From Eublepharis macularius (lineage: Eukaryota; Chordata; Lepidosauria; Squamata; Eublepharidae): DNA of 64,000 nucleotides. Location: assembly GCF_028583425.1 (NCBI RefSeq), contig NC_072794.1, forward strand, positions 24,735,232-24,799,231. Direction: 5' to 3'. Within the stretch, counting starts at the first letter, position 1, and each line of letters opens with the position of its first letter. The notes under the pieces were generated by a model. It was given only the letters and a program-made list of their open reading frames with translations. It searched no databases and was not told the DNA's origin. This document shows positions 1-11,296 of the stretch, piece after piece. The translations under genes and the position numbers were made by a program.

Positions 1-689
1 GACAAAGCACTGAGAAAAGAAGGGAGAGCCCTACAGTTATTTTTTTGCTTTGGATCACTTGCACACTAGCATATCCAGCCAGCATAATTATAATATGTGG
101 CGGAAGTAACTAGCAGTACGATCCTAAGGACATTTTCCTGGGAATAAAACCCACCAAACAGACCCAAGTAGAATGGTACTGTAGGCTATTGAAACGGGTA
201 TCTGGAATCAATAGCGGACATCAATGGTAAGAGCTGAGGAAAACAAATGTTCCTCTATTACAGAAAAATATGCATAACCCTTAATGAGTTCAATAATGCC
301 ATTTTGAAAGAAATTAAAACCAAGCCTCTGGGAATAAAAAGAGCACTAGCAATATGAGGCTTTCCCTTTAGCAAAGTTTTCTCAAACATGAATATGTAAT
401 TGCAACATACCAGTTTGAACCGAGCAGCTGAATTGAGCAGTTTTCTCTTTAAGGAAGGCAACTGTTTATTCAAGGAGAAGATTTGAGAAGATGGGAAAAA
501 ACTGTCTGAAATTCTCAACAGAATGTCTACTACAGGGAAATTTGTAAAAATCCATTAGCTTTTTAATAAATTGTAAAAATCTGTTAGTTTTTTCATGAGT
601 TGCAAAAAACTAAAGTTGCTGCTTTTGAAATTAAAAACGAATCAGAAATAAATTTACTGAGCAACACCGTGATTATTTTATTTTCCCAA
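1..689. other. A/T-rich DNA, nothing recognised
   Basis: No gene, RNA or known repeat could be supported. Short open frames are consistent with chance. Confidence 0.4.
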
Positions 690-1200
690 GGACCAAATTG
701 AGTAAACATGTTATGGTGTTTTTATTAGGGCTGAATCCACACTTCCTTTTGGTTTCCACGCCTTTTTCGCAAGCGGTGCGCTGTTCATGCAGATACTCAC
801 ACACTTTCCCATTCCGCGTGTTCCCCGCCATCACCACGCCACAATTGCGCCTTCCTTCCAAACCACGTGATAGTGGCGGAAATCTGTTTTCTCCCCATTT
901 TTTTTTTTAATACAGTGCAGAAAGGTCGGTATACTGGTAAACCAACTGTAGTGAGCAGCGGTTTGCGCGGGAAAAGCAACAGTCACCGGAGCATGTGCAT
1001 GTCACACGGGGACAGTTTCCCTACTGTGTCCCGCCATTTTTAAGAGCGCAAGGAGCCAAGCCGAGCAATCCAGTATTTCCCACAACGATCGTCTCCAGTA
1101 AACGGCAGGTGCGGAAAACAAATATATTCCTGAAAGCTTAGGACGCAGGTGGGAGATTCTACCATGTGCGAAAGACAGAATGCATCATCTCGTGGTGTCG
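690..1200. other. Moderately CpG-containing unique segment
   Basis: CpG is clearly more frequent here than in the flanking A/T-rich sequence (GCAAGCGGTGCGC, CCGCCATTTTTAAG). No open frame resembles a known protein. It could be a weak promoter or a fragment of an old LTR or DNA transposon; I cannot decide. Confidence 0.25.
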
Positions 1201-1744
1201 CGTGGCTGTGCTGCGAAGCATGCCAACCACAATCTGAGCCATCATCACAAATATCACACTCTGAGCATCCATGTTGTTAACTACTAAAAGCAGAAAACCA
1301 CTCTGAGCAGCAGAATTTCCGGACAATGCCTTTAATGTGACAATCTAATTTTAAATTTGCCCACCATACTAACCAGCCAATTGTTAGAAAGTGGTCTGTG
1401 ACGAGCAAAAAATGAGCCAATCAAAGATGAGGGGGAGGGTACATTGCCATTTCTTAAAAGTCAGAATATCGGTTATACTGGAAAATTAACCTTTTTTTTA
1501 AAAAAAAAGGGGGAAGTGACGTGCGCCATCAATTCTGACGGCGGAGGATGGAACCGCCCACTGTAACGCTTTACTCAGTGGCGTGTGGAGAAATGATTGC
1601 GCCATGAAGACGCACTGGAAGGGTGAATGTGATGATGCACAGCATGGTAGCATAATGAACTCGATTGCCATGACTGTGCAAGGTAAGCGGATGGTGAGTG
1701 AGTGTGGATTTGGCCTAGGTGACTGAGCGAAGCCTCCCTACTAC

Positions 1745-1805
1745 TGTAAGCTGGTCTAGGTAGATCACTGGGCTGATCCAACAGGGCTCTTCGATGTTCT
1801 AATAA
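1745..1805 (+). repeat. L2/CR1-like LINE tail fragment
   Basis: The segment ending GGGCTCTTCGATGTTCTAA resembles the widespread LINE 3' tail (GGTCTGATCCAGCAGGGCTC type) also seen at 35772-35815. Confidence 0.45.
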
Positions 1806-1821
1806 GCAGAGGAAAGGAGCA

Positions 1822-2090
1822 AGAGTACAGTAGCACTTATAAGACTAACAAAATTTGTGGCAGGGTATGAGCTTTCGTGAGTCACAGTTCACTTCTTCAG
1901 CTACAGCTTCTTCAGATACAGCTAGAATGTTGAGTACAACACAGAATGACTCACTTTCTAGCTGTATCTGAAGAAGTGAGCTGTGACTCACAAAAGCTCA
2001 TATTGTACCATAAATTTTGTTAGTCATGTAAGCGCTACAGGACTCTTGCTCTTTTCCACTGCTACAGACAGACTAACATGGTTACCCATC
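1822..2090. repeat. Palindromic MITE-like element (AAGCTTTCG family)
   Basis: Two arms are inverted copies: ACTAACAAAATTTGTGG...GAGCTTTCGTGAGTCACAG on the left and its reverse complement on the right, around a short centre (TTGAGTACAACACAGAATG). The left flank carries AGAGTACAGTAGCAC and the right ACAGACTAACATGGTTAC. Related copies occur at 19023-19219 and 45725-45935. It codes for nothing and is probably a nonautonomous DNA transposon. Confidence 0.7.
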
Positions 2091-2103
2091 TTGATCTAAT
2101 AAG

Positions 2104-2225
2104 CAGAGTTATTCCAGTCTAAACCCATTGAAATCACAGGCTGGAGTGACTGCACCAAATTGAGCTGACACCCTTCCAAGTGCATTGAAGTAAACGGGCT
2201 TAAGAGGGTGCAACTGTGATTAGGT
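2104..2225. repeat. Short palindromic MITE fragments (AGCAGAGTTA family)
   Basis: Two overlapping pieces of the approximately 85-bp family that starts like CAATCCTAAGCAGAGTTA and has a centre like CATTGACTTCAATGG. Both are diverged. Confidence 0.5.
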
Positions 2226-2239
2226 CTGCACTATGTGTA

Positions 2240-3090
2240 GGGCCTAGTTTCAAGCAAAATTGTTTTGCCGCTAATTTTACTAGATTCTCCCCACCCCTAA
2301 TTAACCCCTGACACAGTTGGAAGAGGAACAGGTGTTAAGTTAGATGTAGGGGTGGGGGGAAATAGCAGATTTGATTAGATGAACCCATGAAGAATTAGGA
2401 ATATAGTGAGTCAGTTAACTGCATGAGCTGAGAAATGTGTCATTTCCATCTCACCTCAGCCACGATCAAACTCACTAGGTAGCACTTAGGAAAGCCTCTG
2501 TTTTCTCAGCCTTAGTCCTCCCACCTTGATTATCTGAAATATGGAGACAATAATACTTACAAGGCAGTTGCACAGATTACTCAAACAATATGGAATGCTC
2601 AGAACACTGAAAAAACACTGCACAGTATTTTTAAGTGCTAGAGAGAACAAAAAAAAATGACATATACCAAAACATGTGTTTTCTTAAACCAAAATTACAG
2701 CCAATTAACGTATTTTAATACTCACGGAATACTAATCTAATTCTTCTACCCCAAAACTAGAGCACTTTATTCTCCCTATTATTTGGGCTGTTGACACATG
2801 AGACACTTTATTTACAATCTGTTACCAATGTGAAAATATGTATGGAAAACCTTAACACAATGGCAAAAGTTAAAACACTTCTGTCAAAATAAAAGTATGC
2901 TAATAGCTTGTGCCTTTTTAACAGTAAGTCATATAAGCTCTGGATGCCTCATTCTGCATCTTTTGTTTGATTTCTAACAGAAATTTTGCCAGTGCGATGG
3001 AAAGGAGGCACAGGTGCACAAACAAGACTGTGAGAAGCATAAAAAGAAGACCATAACTGAATCACAAGGCACTGACACTCTAAAACGTTT
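2240..3090. other. Unique A/T-rich DNA, nothing recognised
   Basis: No supported gene or repeat. Frames are short and interrupted. Confidence 0.4.
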
Positions 3091-3098
3091 TTAAAAAT

Positions 3099-3322
3099 AA
3101 TAACAACATTTGATTTACATACCGCCCTTCAGGACAACTTAAGGCCCACTCAGAGCAGTTTACAAAGTATGTTATTATTATCCCCACAACAAAACACCCT
3201 GTGAGGTGGGTAGGGCTGAGAGAGCTCTGCAAGAGCTGTGATTGACCCAAGGTCACCCAGCCGGCTTCAAGTGGAGGACGGGGGAGTCCCACGTTCTTAT
3301 CCACTACACTAAACTGGCTCTC
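3099..3322 (-). repeat. tRNA-derived SINE with LINE-like tail
   Basis: Read on the minus strand: GAGAGCCAGTTTAGTGTAGTGG (head with an A box-like region), then a B-box-like part, then GGTGACCTTGGGTCAATCAC, GCTCTCTCAGCCC and a tail ending in AAGGGCGGTATGTAAATC. At least seven copies lie in this window in both orientations. The tail resembles a LINE 3' end, suggesting mobilisation by a LINE. Confidence 0.85.
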
Positions 3323-3723
3323 TGCGGAAACAAGTGGGTTTCAAAAAGCAGGACATGATGCAGACCAATTCCACGGTCTAGCTAAGATGGCTGCCACAAT
3401 ACTCCTCTTGCATCTGCTGTGATTATTCAGAATGCTCTTTTCCAACTTATGTAATCATCAATCTGTTATATACATGCCCTTTACGGAAACTTTCTGTTCA
3501 CGTGCCCAGTGATGTTGAATTGCTACAGAAAAATCTCTGGAACAAATTCTGCCCAGATAGGACAGGGCCACAAACACTCTTAGCAGGTGATGGATTTGCA
3601 TAATGATGAATCTGCAGGTGTAGGGGGGCCTGTGTATATCCAATCCGCAGCAGGATTCCTAGCTGCAGTAACACGGTGGAGATTTGCACTTGGTGCATGG
3701 TTTCTCACATCGGATATGTCCAA
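3323..3723. other. Unique DNA, nothing recognised
   Basis: No gene or known repeat could be supported here. Confidence 0.4.
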
Positions 3724-3818
3724 CAATGCCATCTTAAGCAGAGTGACACCGTTCCAACCCCACTGACTTCAGTGGATATAGAAAGGTGCGGCTTAGGATA
3801 GCATTGTTAACTTACCTA
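3724..3818. repeat. Short palindromic MITE (AGCAGAGTTA family)
   Basis: The ends are inverted (AACAATGCCATCTTAAGC against TTAGGATAGCATTGTT) around a centre containing CCACTGACTTCAGTGG. Similar copies are at 58478-58572, 62855-62945 and 63508-63592. Confidence 0.65.
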
Positions 3819-3949
3819 TTCCTTGTGCATATCTACACGATGAACCTATATTGCATTTTACATCATTAGCATGGCTTCTTTCAAAGAACCTTAGGGCTTG
3901 CTATTTGGCACAGTGCTGAGATTCCCGTTAAAGAGACCCATGCCCCTGC

Positions 3950-4204
3950 TCATAGTCTCAGAGCGGGACCACAAGTGACGCCTGACACAGGTTGGACACT
4001 AGTCAGCTTCCCTCAAGTTTTGATGGGAAATGTAGGCATCCTGGTCTTGCAGCTTGACTCTCTGACTGCTGTCCAATGGACTTTTCAACTGTCACTTGTC
4101 CAACATTCCGCCAAGCTGCCTACATTTCCCATCAAAACTTGAGGGAAGCTGGCAAGTGTCCAACCTGTGTCAGGCGTCACTTGTGGTCCCGCTCTCAGTG
4201 AGAA
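3950..4204. repeat. Long inverted-repeat element (AAGTGACGCCTGACAC family)
   Basis: Left arm AGCGGGACCACAAGTGACGC to TGATGGGAAATGTAGGCA and right arm its near-perfect reverse complement (4110-4200), with about 70 bp between. The arms are roughly 80 bp. The same arm sequence recurs at 51533-51716, showing a dispersed family rather than a local accident. Confidence 0.8.
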
Positions 4205-4439
4205 AATAATACAGTAAATTAATAATGATGATCACAAATACCCAATTGCTCCTAAAAATTGAGATGGTTATTAAATCAGTAATTCTGTGGTGCAGGTTAT
4301 TAAACCACGTCTCAGAAAGCAAGCAGCAGAAACAAATTGGATTTCGCTCTGATCACAAGAGAAGAACTTATGAAGGTGGAAATTCCGCAGAATGTATAAA
4401 ATTGAATTGTTCTACAGGGCACTTTATAAAGGGTTACAG

Positions 4440-4765
4440 TTAATATCTGAAAAAGGCTAGACAGTTTTCACTGCACTGTTTATTGTATTTTTTACACTGT
4501 TTTATTGCATTTTCCTCTAATTTAATGATTCTGCTTGATTACATTGTTTCTTGAACGATATACTGTTTTACTGTATTGTTCTCCAATATACTGTTTGTTT
4601 TATACTGTGTTTTTAATGTGGCATCCTCTAATTTTCCAATCTAGTTGTATTGTAGTGTGTTGTAGTATCACACTGTTCTTATTGCATTGCTTTTAATTGT
4701 ATAATCCAACTTGAGTCTCAGTGAGAAAAGAAAACTACAAGAGACGTGCAGACTATAAATGAAAG
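4440..4765 (+). repeat. LINE 3' tail, interrupted
   Basis: The A/T-rich run with repeated TTTTACTGTATTG-type motifs ends in CTTGAGTCTCAGTGAGAAA and later GACTATAAATGAA. This matches the tail at 12500-12545 except for about 22 extra bases (AAAACTACAAGAGACGTG region) splitting the end. Confidence 0.5.
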
Positions 4766-6345
4766 GAGGAGGGAAGAGGTGGAAAGAGAAAAGAGAGAAA
4801 TTGAGCTAAAACAAAATAGGCAGCTGAACCATAATGCTTCTTATAGTACCAGAGGAAAAGCACATTTGCTTCCAATTGGGCTAGTTGCTAAACCAGCAAC
4901 TTTTGCTTTTGAAAGCATCATTATTAGTCTTGATCTTCACATTCCCCCTCCCCAAAATTTTACCTCACTACCTGCCATAGATTCTTGCAATTCTTTGCCC
5001 TTTCCTGCCTAATTCTAGGAGACAGAAGGAGCTATTGTTCAATCTTTAAGCATCCCCTATTGAACTAACAATTAAGGGCAATAGAAATAAGTACATTGTT
5101 TTGTCAAAGCATTTGGTGGGGGGGTGGGGGGGAAGGCTCCACAACTGTTCATCTTACTTATTCTCACTTTAAGCAACTGCATTATTGCATAGACTCTTTA
5201 TAATTGCATTGCAATTTGTATAAATATTATATAAATCTTATATAAATAATATGCTGTATCAGGCATCTTATATAAATAACGCACAGTAGCTGCGTGTTGC
5301 AAAACTGCTTTCAGATCATCCACCTTGAACAAAAAATGCACTAGTCTGAAGGGACAGAAGAAAGCAATCTGCATCAAAAACCTCTTCATATAACCTGCTT
5401 TGTAATGCCTTGGGAAAATTTGTTCAATTGAAGGGAATAAGACACTGCAAAAATAGACTCATCACCACCAATGCTAAACAAATCACAAATCGGCATTACA
5501 GACCATAAGACTTAAACCTGTGAAAAGTGATAGCCTGAACCTGACCATAACATTATTTCTACCTACCCTATTAAGTGTGTGGTTATCCTCTTTGTTTTCG
5601 CTCCTTTGCAGAGGATACAGTCAATGGGTAGAGTAGGTCCAGGGTTCCAATTCCACCTCAGTTATGGATTCCTGGAGTGGTCCCAGGCAAAATCACCACC
5701 TCAGAACCTCAGTTCCCACAATCTGTAAAATGGGAACAGCAACTCCAGATCAAGATTTGTTTCCACTGGCTCCAAAGTTTTAGGGACAGAGATGTAAAGA
5801 ATACAAAATAAAATACTGTACCCACAACCCTTTCCCCACAGACAATAGTCAACAATTCCCCTTCTCCATCACCATAAAGGGCCTCCTCTGCCTGCTGCAT
5901 CTATCTTATTCTTCTTTGCCAACCTCAACATGCATGCACAGGGGGCATCCCTTCCTACAGGACACTTATTACAATTCCTGCCCCCAGCCTGTTTTTGCAC
6001 AATCATAGGGTACAATCATAGGGAACTGCAACTTTTCTTTTAAAAAAACAACAGGCCTTATTCCAGAGCTTTTAAAAGCAGCCAAGCATACAGAAAATAA
6101 GTTTCCCTCAGTACAGCCATGCCCCCCCCACAAAGGTTCAGCAGGACATCTGACTGCTTTTTAAGGCAAAGCAAGGGGGAGGCGGCTGTACTACTTACTT
6201 TGTATCTTCTCCAGGAGGAAAGGAGCAATATAAATTTTGTGATAAATAAATAACAGAGCTGTCCCACCTCCAGACCATCCGGCACCAGTCCGTCCCCCTT
6301 CTCAGCAGAAAGAAACAGAGCCCAGAGCCTCCAGGTATCTGAAGC
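4766..6345. other. Unique DNA, nothing recognised
   Basis: No gene could be supported. A G-run lies at about 5118-5132. Confidence 0.4.
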
Positions 6346-6442
6346 AGCAGCTCTGACTCTCGAAAGCTTACACCTGAAAATCTTGTTGGTCTCCAAGGTG
6401 CCACTAGACTCCAATCCTGCTGCCCTAGTACAGACCAACTAA
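6346..6442 (-). repeat. Half copy of the AAGCTTTCG palindromic element
   Basis: CTCTCGAAAGCTTACACC, CTTGTTGGTCTCCAAGGTGCC and ACAGACCAACTAAAA match one arm of the family at 19023-19219 and 45725-45935. Confidence 0.6.
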
Positions 6443-6479
6443 AACTCTCTTCCCACCCATCTCATCCTGGAACTTTTTA

Positions 6480-7300
6480 GATGAAGGTAGGCACAAAACC
6501 CCTGCTGTGGGAACATTTCTGCCAGCGTAGCGTTTCTCGCCCCTACCTGACCCTCTTCTATCTAACGCGTTTTATTCCGCCCTTCCTCCAAGAAGCTCGG
6601 CGCTGCACCCACGGTTCTCCATTTCCCAATCTCACAACAACCCCGCGGGGCAGGAACGTCTGAGAGAAAACCCAAACAGCTTCCATTGCGGAAGCGGCCA
6701 CGTTTATACCCAGACCCAGGACGTCCTCAGCCGCCGTCTGTGGCAACCCTTTTGGGGGACCCCGCCAACATCCCGCGCTCGGGAGCTCTTCCGGAGCCGC
6801 TCGCGCCTTAGACGCGCGCAGCCTCCTTCTCTTCTCCACCGGCTTGCCCCGTCTCGAAGCCGCTTCTGAGGCAAACCTTCCCCCCGACTACTCCGCGCTT
6901 ACTCCGAGGCGCTTACTCCAAACGGGGCACGGCCGCGCGCGCGGAGCCCAAACCCGCCAAAATCAGCCCCGGCTGCACAGCCGCCTCCCCGCGTGCGCCA
7001 GGAACTCCGGAGGCGCCCGAGGGAGCGCGACGTCCCACGCACCTTGCAGCGCTCCAGGCTACCGGTGGCCGCCCTTAATCCAGCCCTGGAGTATTGAGAG
7101 GCTGCTAGACAAGAGGGGGAGGTCCCCCTGGGGAGGGCCCACCTGCAGCTAGACCCGCCCACCCTGCGCCCGAGGGCGCGCCAGCAGCTTAGCCGCCCTC
7201 AAGAAGAGCAAGTCAGCCCTTCTGAATGCTACCAGCGCCGTATTCTTCATAAGGCCGACTAGGCTGAAGCCTAGGGGCCCTGCGGGGACTAGGAGCCTGT
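6480..7300. promoter_or_regulatory. CpG-island-like GC-rich segment
   Basis: CpG dinucleotides are dense (for example GGCCGCGCGCGCGGAGCC near 6930) inside A/T-rich DNA. A minus-strand GT donor-like sequence (GCTGCAAG|GTGCGT) occurs near 7042, which could end a first exon. No protein family was recognised in either strand. It is a candidate promoter, perhaps of a noncoding RNA. Confidence 0.45.
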
Positions 7301-7319
7301 CAATTGTTTTCACTGAGGC

Positions 7320-7815
7320 ACACCCCCACATAAATTACAAATAAATGATTCTCTTATATAACCTCTATTAATAAGATAATTAACTGCTTCCTTATTGAAG
7401 TGAAACAAATTGTCTCTTACATTAAAAACAATTATCAATAAATTATATATTTTAATAAATATAAAAACCCTTATTCACTTCAAAATATTAACAGTATTGA
7501 ACAAGTATACCCCCCCCCCCGAAATGTGCTTTCCTGAAGAGTTCTACCGGTGGAATAAAAATACTTTAAAAATTGTGAATAGAATTCTTCAGGAGGCCCT
7601 CAAAATGGATATAGGGCTATGTACTGTGGACTATGCGGTACCAGGGTCAGGCTGTCAGCAGTAGTTGGGTGAAACATTGAAGTGCCAGAGGGGGCCCAAA
7701 ATACCTGAAAGCCTGGGGCCTGGCCATGGGTTAATACAGCCCTGAATTCTGTGGGCTGCCAAATCCAGTTTGAGAAATTCCTGGAGGATTGGGAGTGACA
7801 CGTAGGGAAGGTTGT
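7320..7815. other. A/T-rich DNA, nothing recognised
   Basis: Strongly A/T-rich with a C-run at about 7510-7520. No gene supported. Confidence 0.4.
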
Positions 7816-7819
7816 GTTA

Positions 7820-8017
7820 TAACAATATTTGATTTATATACCGCCCTTCAGGACAATTTAACACCTACTCAGAGCAGTTTACAAAGTATGTTATTATTAT
7901 CCCTACAACAATCACCCTGTGAGGTGGGTGGGACTGAGAGAGCTGTGACTGACTCAAGGTCACCCAGCTGGCTTCAAGTGGAGGAGTGGGGAATCAAACC
8001 CGGTTCTGCAGATTAGA
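7820..8017 (-). repeat. tRNA-derived SINE, 5'-truncated
   Basis: Same family as 3099-3322, read on the minus strand. The tRNA-like head ends in GAACCGGGTTTGATTCCCC; the first about 35 bp of the consensus head are missing. Confidence 0.8.
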
Positions 8018-8034
8018 GACCTGGGGAGGGGAGT

Positions 8035-8215
8035 TCAGTGGGGATGTGATGCCAAAGAGTATGCCCTCCAAAGATGGCATTTCCAGAGAACTAGTCTCTT
8101 TAGTTAGTTGCAATTCCAAGAGAACTCCAGGTGCCACCTGGAGGTTGGCAACCGTATGAATTGTGTCTCAGTTGTAATTCCAGGAGATCTGCAGGCCCAA
8201 CCTAAAAGTTGGTGG
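8035..8215 (+). repeat. Dispersed repeat ending GGAGGTTGGCAACC
   Basis: Contains GTGATGCCAAAGAGT, GGCATTTCCAGAGAACT and CACCTGGAGGTTGGCAACC. Related pieces lie at 14125-14215, 28465-28608, 33355-33515 and 41020-41110. Confidence 0.6.
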
Positions 8216-8799
8216 CAACCCAAAGAAACATTTCAATCTGTTCACTGTGCTGTGCTAGTTTTCCATTGATGGAGAATTGCTAATATGGGGGACTCTGGCA
8301 AATGTAACCCTCTCACAGTCCAATCTACTACCTTAACTACTTTGTGACCTTGCTGCCATCTCATTCTGCTACATGGCTGGACTGGGCCTCAGTGTGCATT
8401 TCACACAACATAGGAACAAATTTGGGTTTGCCAGAGTGGGTAAACTCTACACACGGCAGCCTCCAATACGGCCTTTGTAGTAAATGTGCTTGTATGATTG
8501 ATAAATCAGCTTTCACATACATATTTCTCACCTAAGCTTACTTCATCTTATTGATGTATGTAAATTTCTTTGAACAATACATAGCTGTGTAGATCCCAAA
8601 ATAGGTTGATGGGGCTACCTATTGACACTGAAATAAGCAGTTTGGGGTTTGGTCTATGTCTAGAAGGGAGCCCTATCTAGGCTGGCTTGGATTCTGTGAT
8701 GTAAGGCAGGCAGCTAACAATTTCAAATAGGGAAATAAATGAAATAAATTGATAAAGCCTAAGGTATTTAATAAACATTTTAGGAATTCATCCAACAAA

Positions 8800-9420
8800 A
8801 AATACTGTGTGTGTTTTGATTGTTCTGGGTTCTCATCTGGGTGCTTTTTATGCTTCTGAGTTTTATTGGCTGTTTTTTTATGGCTGTTAAAATGATTACA
8901 TTTATTTTTTTAAAAATTATATTTTATTAATTTTTCAGAAAGGTTAAGACGGGAGGGGTAGAGAATGGAGATAGAAAAAAAACAAGAATTTCGCTATATA
9001 GTCTGCTTACAACAGTACTCTGCATATCATTTAGTACTCCACATCAGTAAACTGTGATAATTGAAACAAATTACATTACAGCCTTTATATCCCTAACACA
9101 CTCAAATCTTTGTGCTTACTTTTAGTCCAATCATAAAACAAAGTCCAAGGCCCGGCAAAATCCTCTTCCATTTGCCCTTTCAATATTGAAGTCAGTTTGT
9201 CCATGTCCATGCTCTCCATTATCTTTGCCACTAGTTCTTCTTGCGTGGGTGTAACTTGACGTTTCCAGTAGTATGCTAATAAGATTCTAGCCGTCATTAC
9301 TGCATGTATTATAAAGTGTTTCTGTTTACATTTATTATATGACTGTTATGTTATGAGCTGCCTCAACTACTCTCTGAAGAGGCGACATAGAAATATTTTA
9401 AACATGCTTTATTTAAGTAA
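8800..9420 (+). repeat. LINE 3' tail split by an L1 insertion
   Basis: Flanks 8800-8906 and 9326-9420 form one LINE tail (ATTGGCTGTTTTTTTATGGC, then ATGACTGTTATGTTATGAGC and GAGGCGACATAGAAATATTT). It is interrupted by the L1 fragment listed separately. Confidence 0.6.
8907..9325 (-). mobile_element. 5'-truncated L1 LINE insertion
   Basis: The minus-strand frame (9297-9085) encodes ARILLAYYWKRQVTPTQEEL and ends with KHKDLSVLGI, a form typical of the C-terminus of L1 ORF2. It is followed by about 150 bp of 3' UTR with AATAAA and an A-rich end. The insertion is flanked by the 11-bp direct repeat TTACATTTATT (8896-8906 and 9326-9336), the expected target duplication of L1 retrotransposition. Confidence 0.85.
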
Positions 9421-9490
9421 GTCTTACTGTGTTCAATGAGGCTTACTCCTAAGAAAGTATGTATAGGATTGCAACTGTGCAGTCCAGAGC
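9421..9490. repeat. Short MITE-like fragment (CCTAAGAAAGTATG type)
   Basis: TCAATGAGGCTTACTCCTAA and TAGGATTGCAACTG match a common reptile repeat also present at 56963-57040 in inverse order. Confidence 0.5.
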
Positions 9491-10590
9491 CTAAGCATCT
9501 AGGCATACCTAAGCCTTTTCAAATCAAGTTTTGGTTCACTAAACTCAGCAAAGGATGGGGCCAACAGGGGCAGATTGCTATCTCCATACTTCCAACTCCA
9601 TTATGAACATTATGGACTCCTGTTAAGAAGAGAGGGCCTTCTCTGTGGTGGCACCCTTTCCCCACTGAAATTCACCCGACACCTATGCTATGCTTTCTCA
9701 AACAACGGCTGAAAATCTGTACGTGCTTTGGCTTCTCCCACAGATATTTTACTGCTAGCTATCTTTTACTGTTCTATTTTAATCTGTTTTATTGCTCTTT
9801 TTTATATTGCATAGGTGGGATTAAAATCCTTAAAATAAATGCTGCTGTGCCTGTGAAATTCCCAGAGTTATTTGGCCATCCAGAGCTGGAAACAGAAATA
9901 GGTCATTCCTGCACAACTGGTGATCTACCAATGCATAAAAGCAGGCCACCAGCCATGCACAGATGTCTATCAGAGGCTCAGTAAGCCTCCGTTTTATGGC
10001 CTCATTTACTTGCAAAAATGAGGGAGTTGGCAGGCATTTGGCTGGCCACAATTTACAGTTGGTAGTAGTGGGCCGTGGCTTGGATCTTGCAGAGGAATTC
10101 TGCAGCAGGAGGGAATTTTCTCCACCCATCCCCTTCTGTTCCTGGAATCTCATTTCCCCCAAGAATAGCATTTCAATGGATCACAAGTTGTGTAGGCATT
10201 TCAGCCTGGGGAGGTGAAGAGTCCCAGTCCTTGAACAGAAATAATTTCTGTCTGCATACAGAACTTTTTATTAGGCAGAATGAAAAGGCAGCTCTTCTCT
10301 GCAATACATCCAAACTGCTGCTCCTTATGTGGTATCCCAGCACTAGCATCTTTAAGATGTATGTGAGTGCCATCAAGTCACAACTGATTTACAAGGAGTC
10401 TTTCTTTGTGCTCTCCCATTCAAGTATTTTTGGCATCGTACTAGGCGAATGATGGCTTTGGCATCCCCATTCAACAGGCAAAAAAAGTGAGAAGTCTAGA
10501 ATGAACATTTTACTTACTGGGCCTTCAAAAGGAACAATGTAAAAATAAGAATAGGTAAGCTCTTCAGAAGTTCTCCACATTCCATCATGG
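9491..10590. other. Mostly unique DNA
   Basis: A LINE-like tail lies at 9760-9845. A 30-bp piece of the 5S-type SINE (GAGTGCCATCAAGTCACAAC) lies at 10365-10395. No gene supported. Confidence 0.35.
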
Positions 10591-10591
10591 C

Positions 10592-10800
10592 AGTGGGGAG
10601 GGGCTGTGGCTCAGTGGAAGAGCATCTGCTTGGCATGCAGAAGGTGCCTGGTTCAATCCCTGGCACGCCCAATTAAAAGGACCAGTAGAGATGATGTGAA
10701 AGTTCTGTGCTTGAGACCCTGGAAAGCCACTGCCAGTCCAAGTAGACAATACTAACCTTGATGGACCAAGGGTCTGATTCAGTATAAGCCAGCTCCATGT
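10592..10800 (+). repeat. tRNA-Ala-like SINE
   Basis: The head GGGGCTGTGGCTCAGTGG with CTTGGCATGCAG and GGTTCAATCCCTGGC shows A and B boxes of a tRNA-Ala-like promoter. It is followed by a body ending CTGATTCAGTATAAGCCAGC. A second copy is at 34010-34215. The anticodon region and extra body rule out a functional tRNA gene. Confidence 0.85.
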
Positions 10801-11284
10801 GTGACTATGTGTGTGTGTAGCAGCTATAGAAGATCAGAGTCAACAGACATGGAGATTCTAGAAACCAGTTAGCACCAAGCTTTCCTTCAAGCCAGTAGAG
10901 AAGATTCCTCCTGCCTTTCTAGGGGCCCCTCGAAATCTGACACCCTAGATGATCCCCTAGGTTTGCCTAGTGTTTGGGTCTCCCCTGTGAAATGATAAAC
11001 CACCTTGTTTAGAGGGCTGGAGCAAGAACGAGAATAAAAAGATGACCGCATATTAACAGCACTTTATGGACAAACAGCAGCAGGGATGGAACGGCTTCCA
11101 AACAATTTCACACAAGCGAAAGGACAAAGGAAATGTCTCCAAGCATTAGATTTGACAGGCCATTCCATACATTGCATCAAGGTCTTGTCACTGAGATACA
11201 GTTCATGGGGAACTGTAGCTCATCTTGTCTCCCTGGTGAGACACACATCTCTCACATTCACACATTACATTTTTAGATGTATAT
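10801..11284. other. Unique DNA downstream of the zinc-finger remnant
   Basis: No gene or RNA recognised. It may contain 3' sequence of the zinc-finger remnant. Confidence 0.3.
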
Positions 11285-11296
11285 TCATAACAGCTT

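Noticed and set aside
10592..10664. Possible tRNA-Ala gene
   Set aside because: tRNA-like head continues into a SINE body and the copy at 34010 has the same extension.
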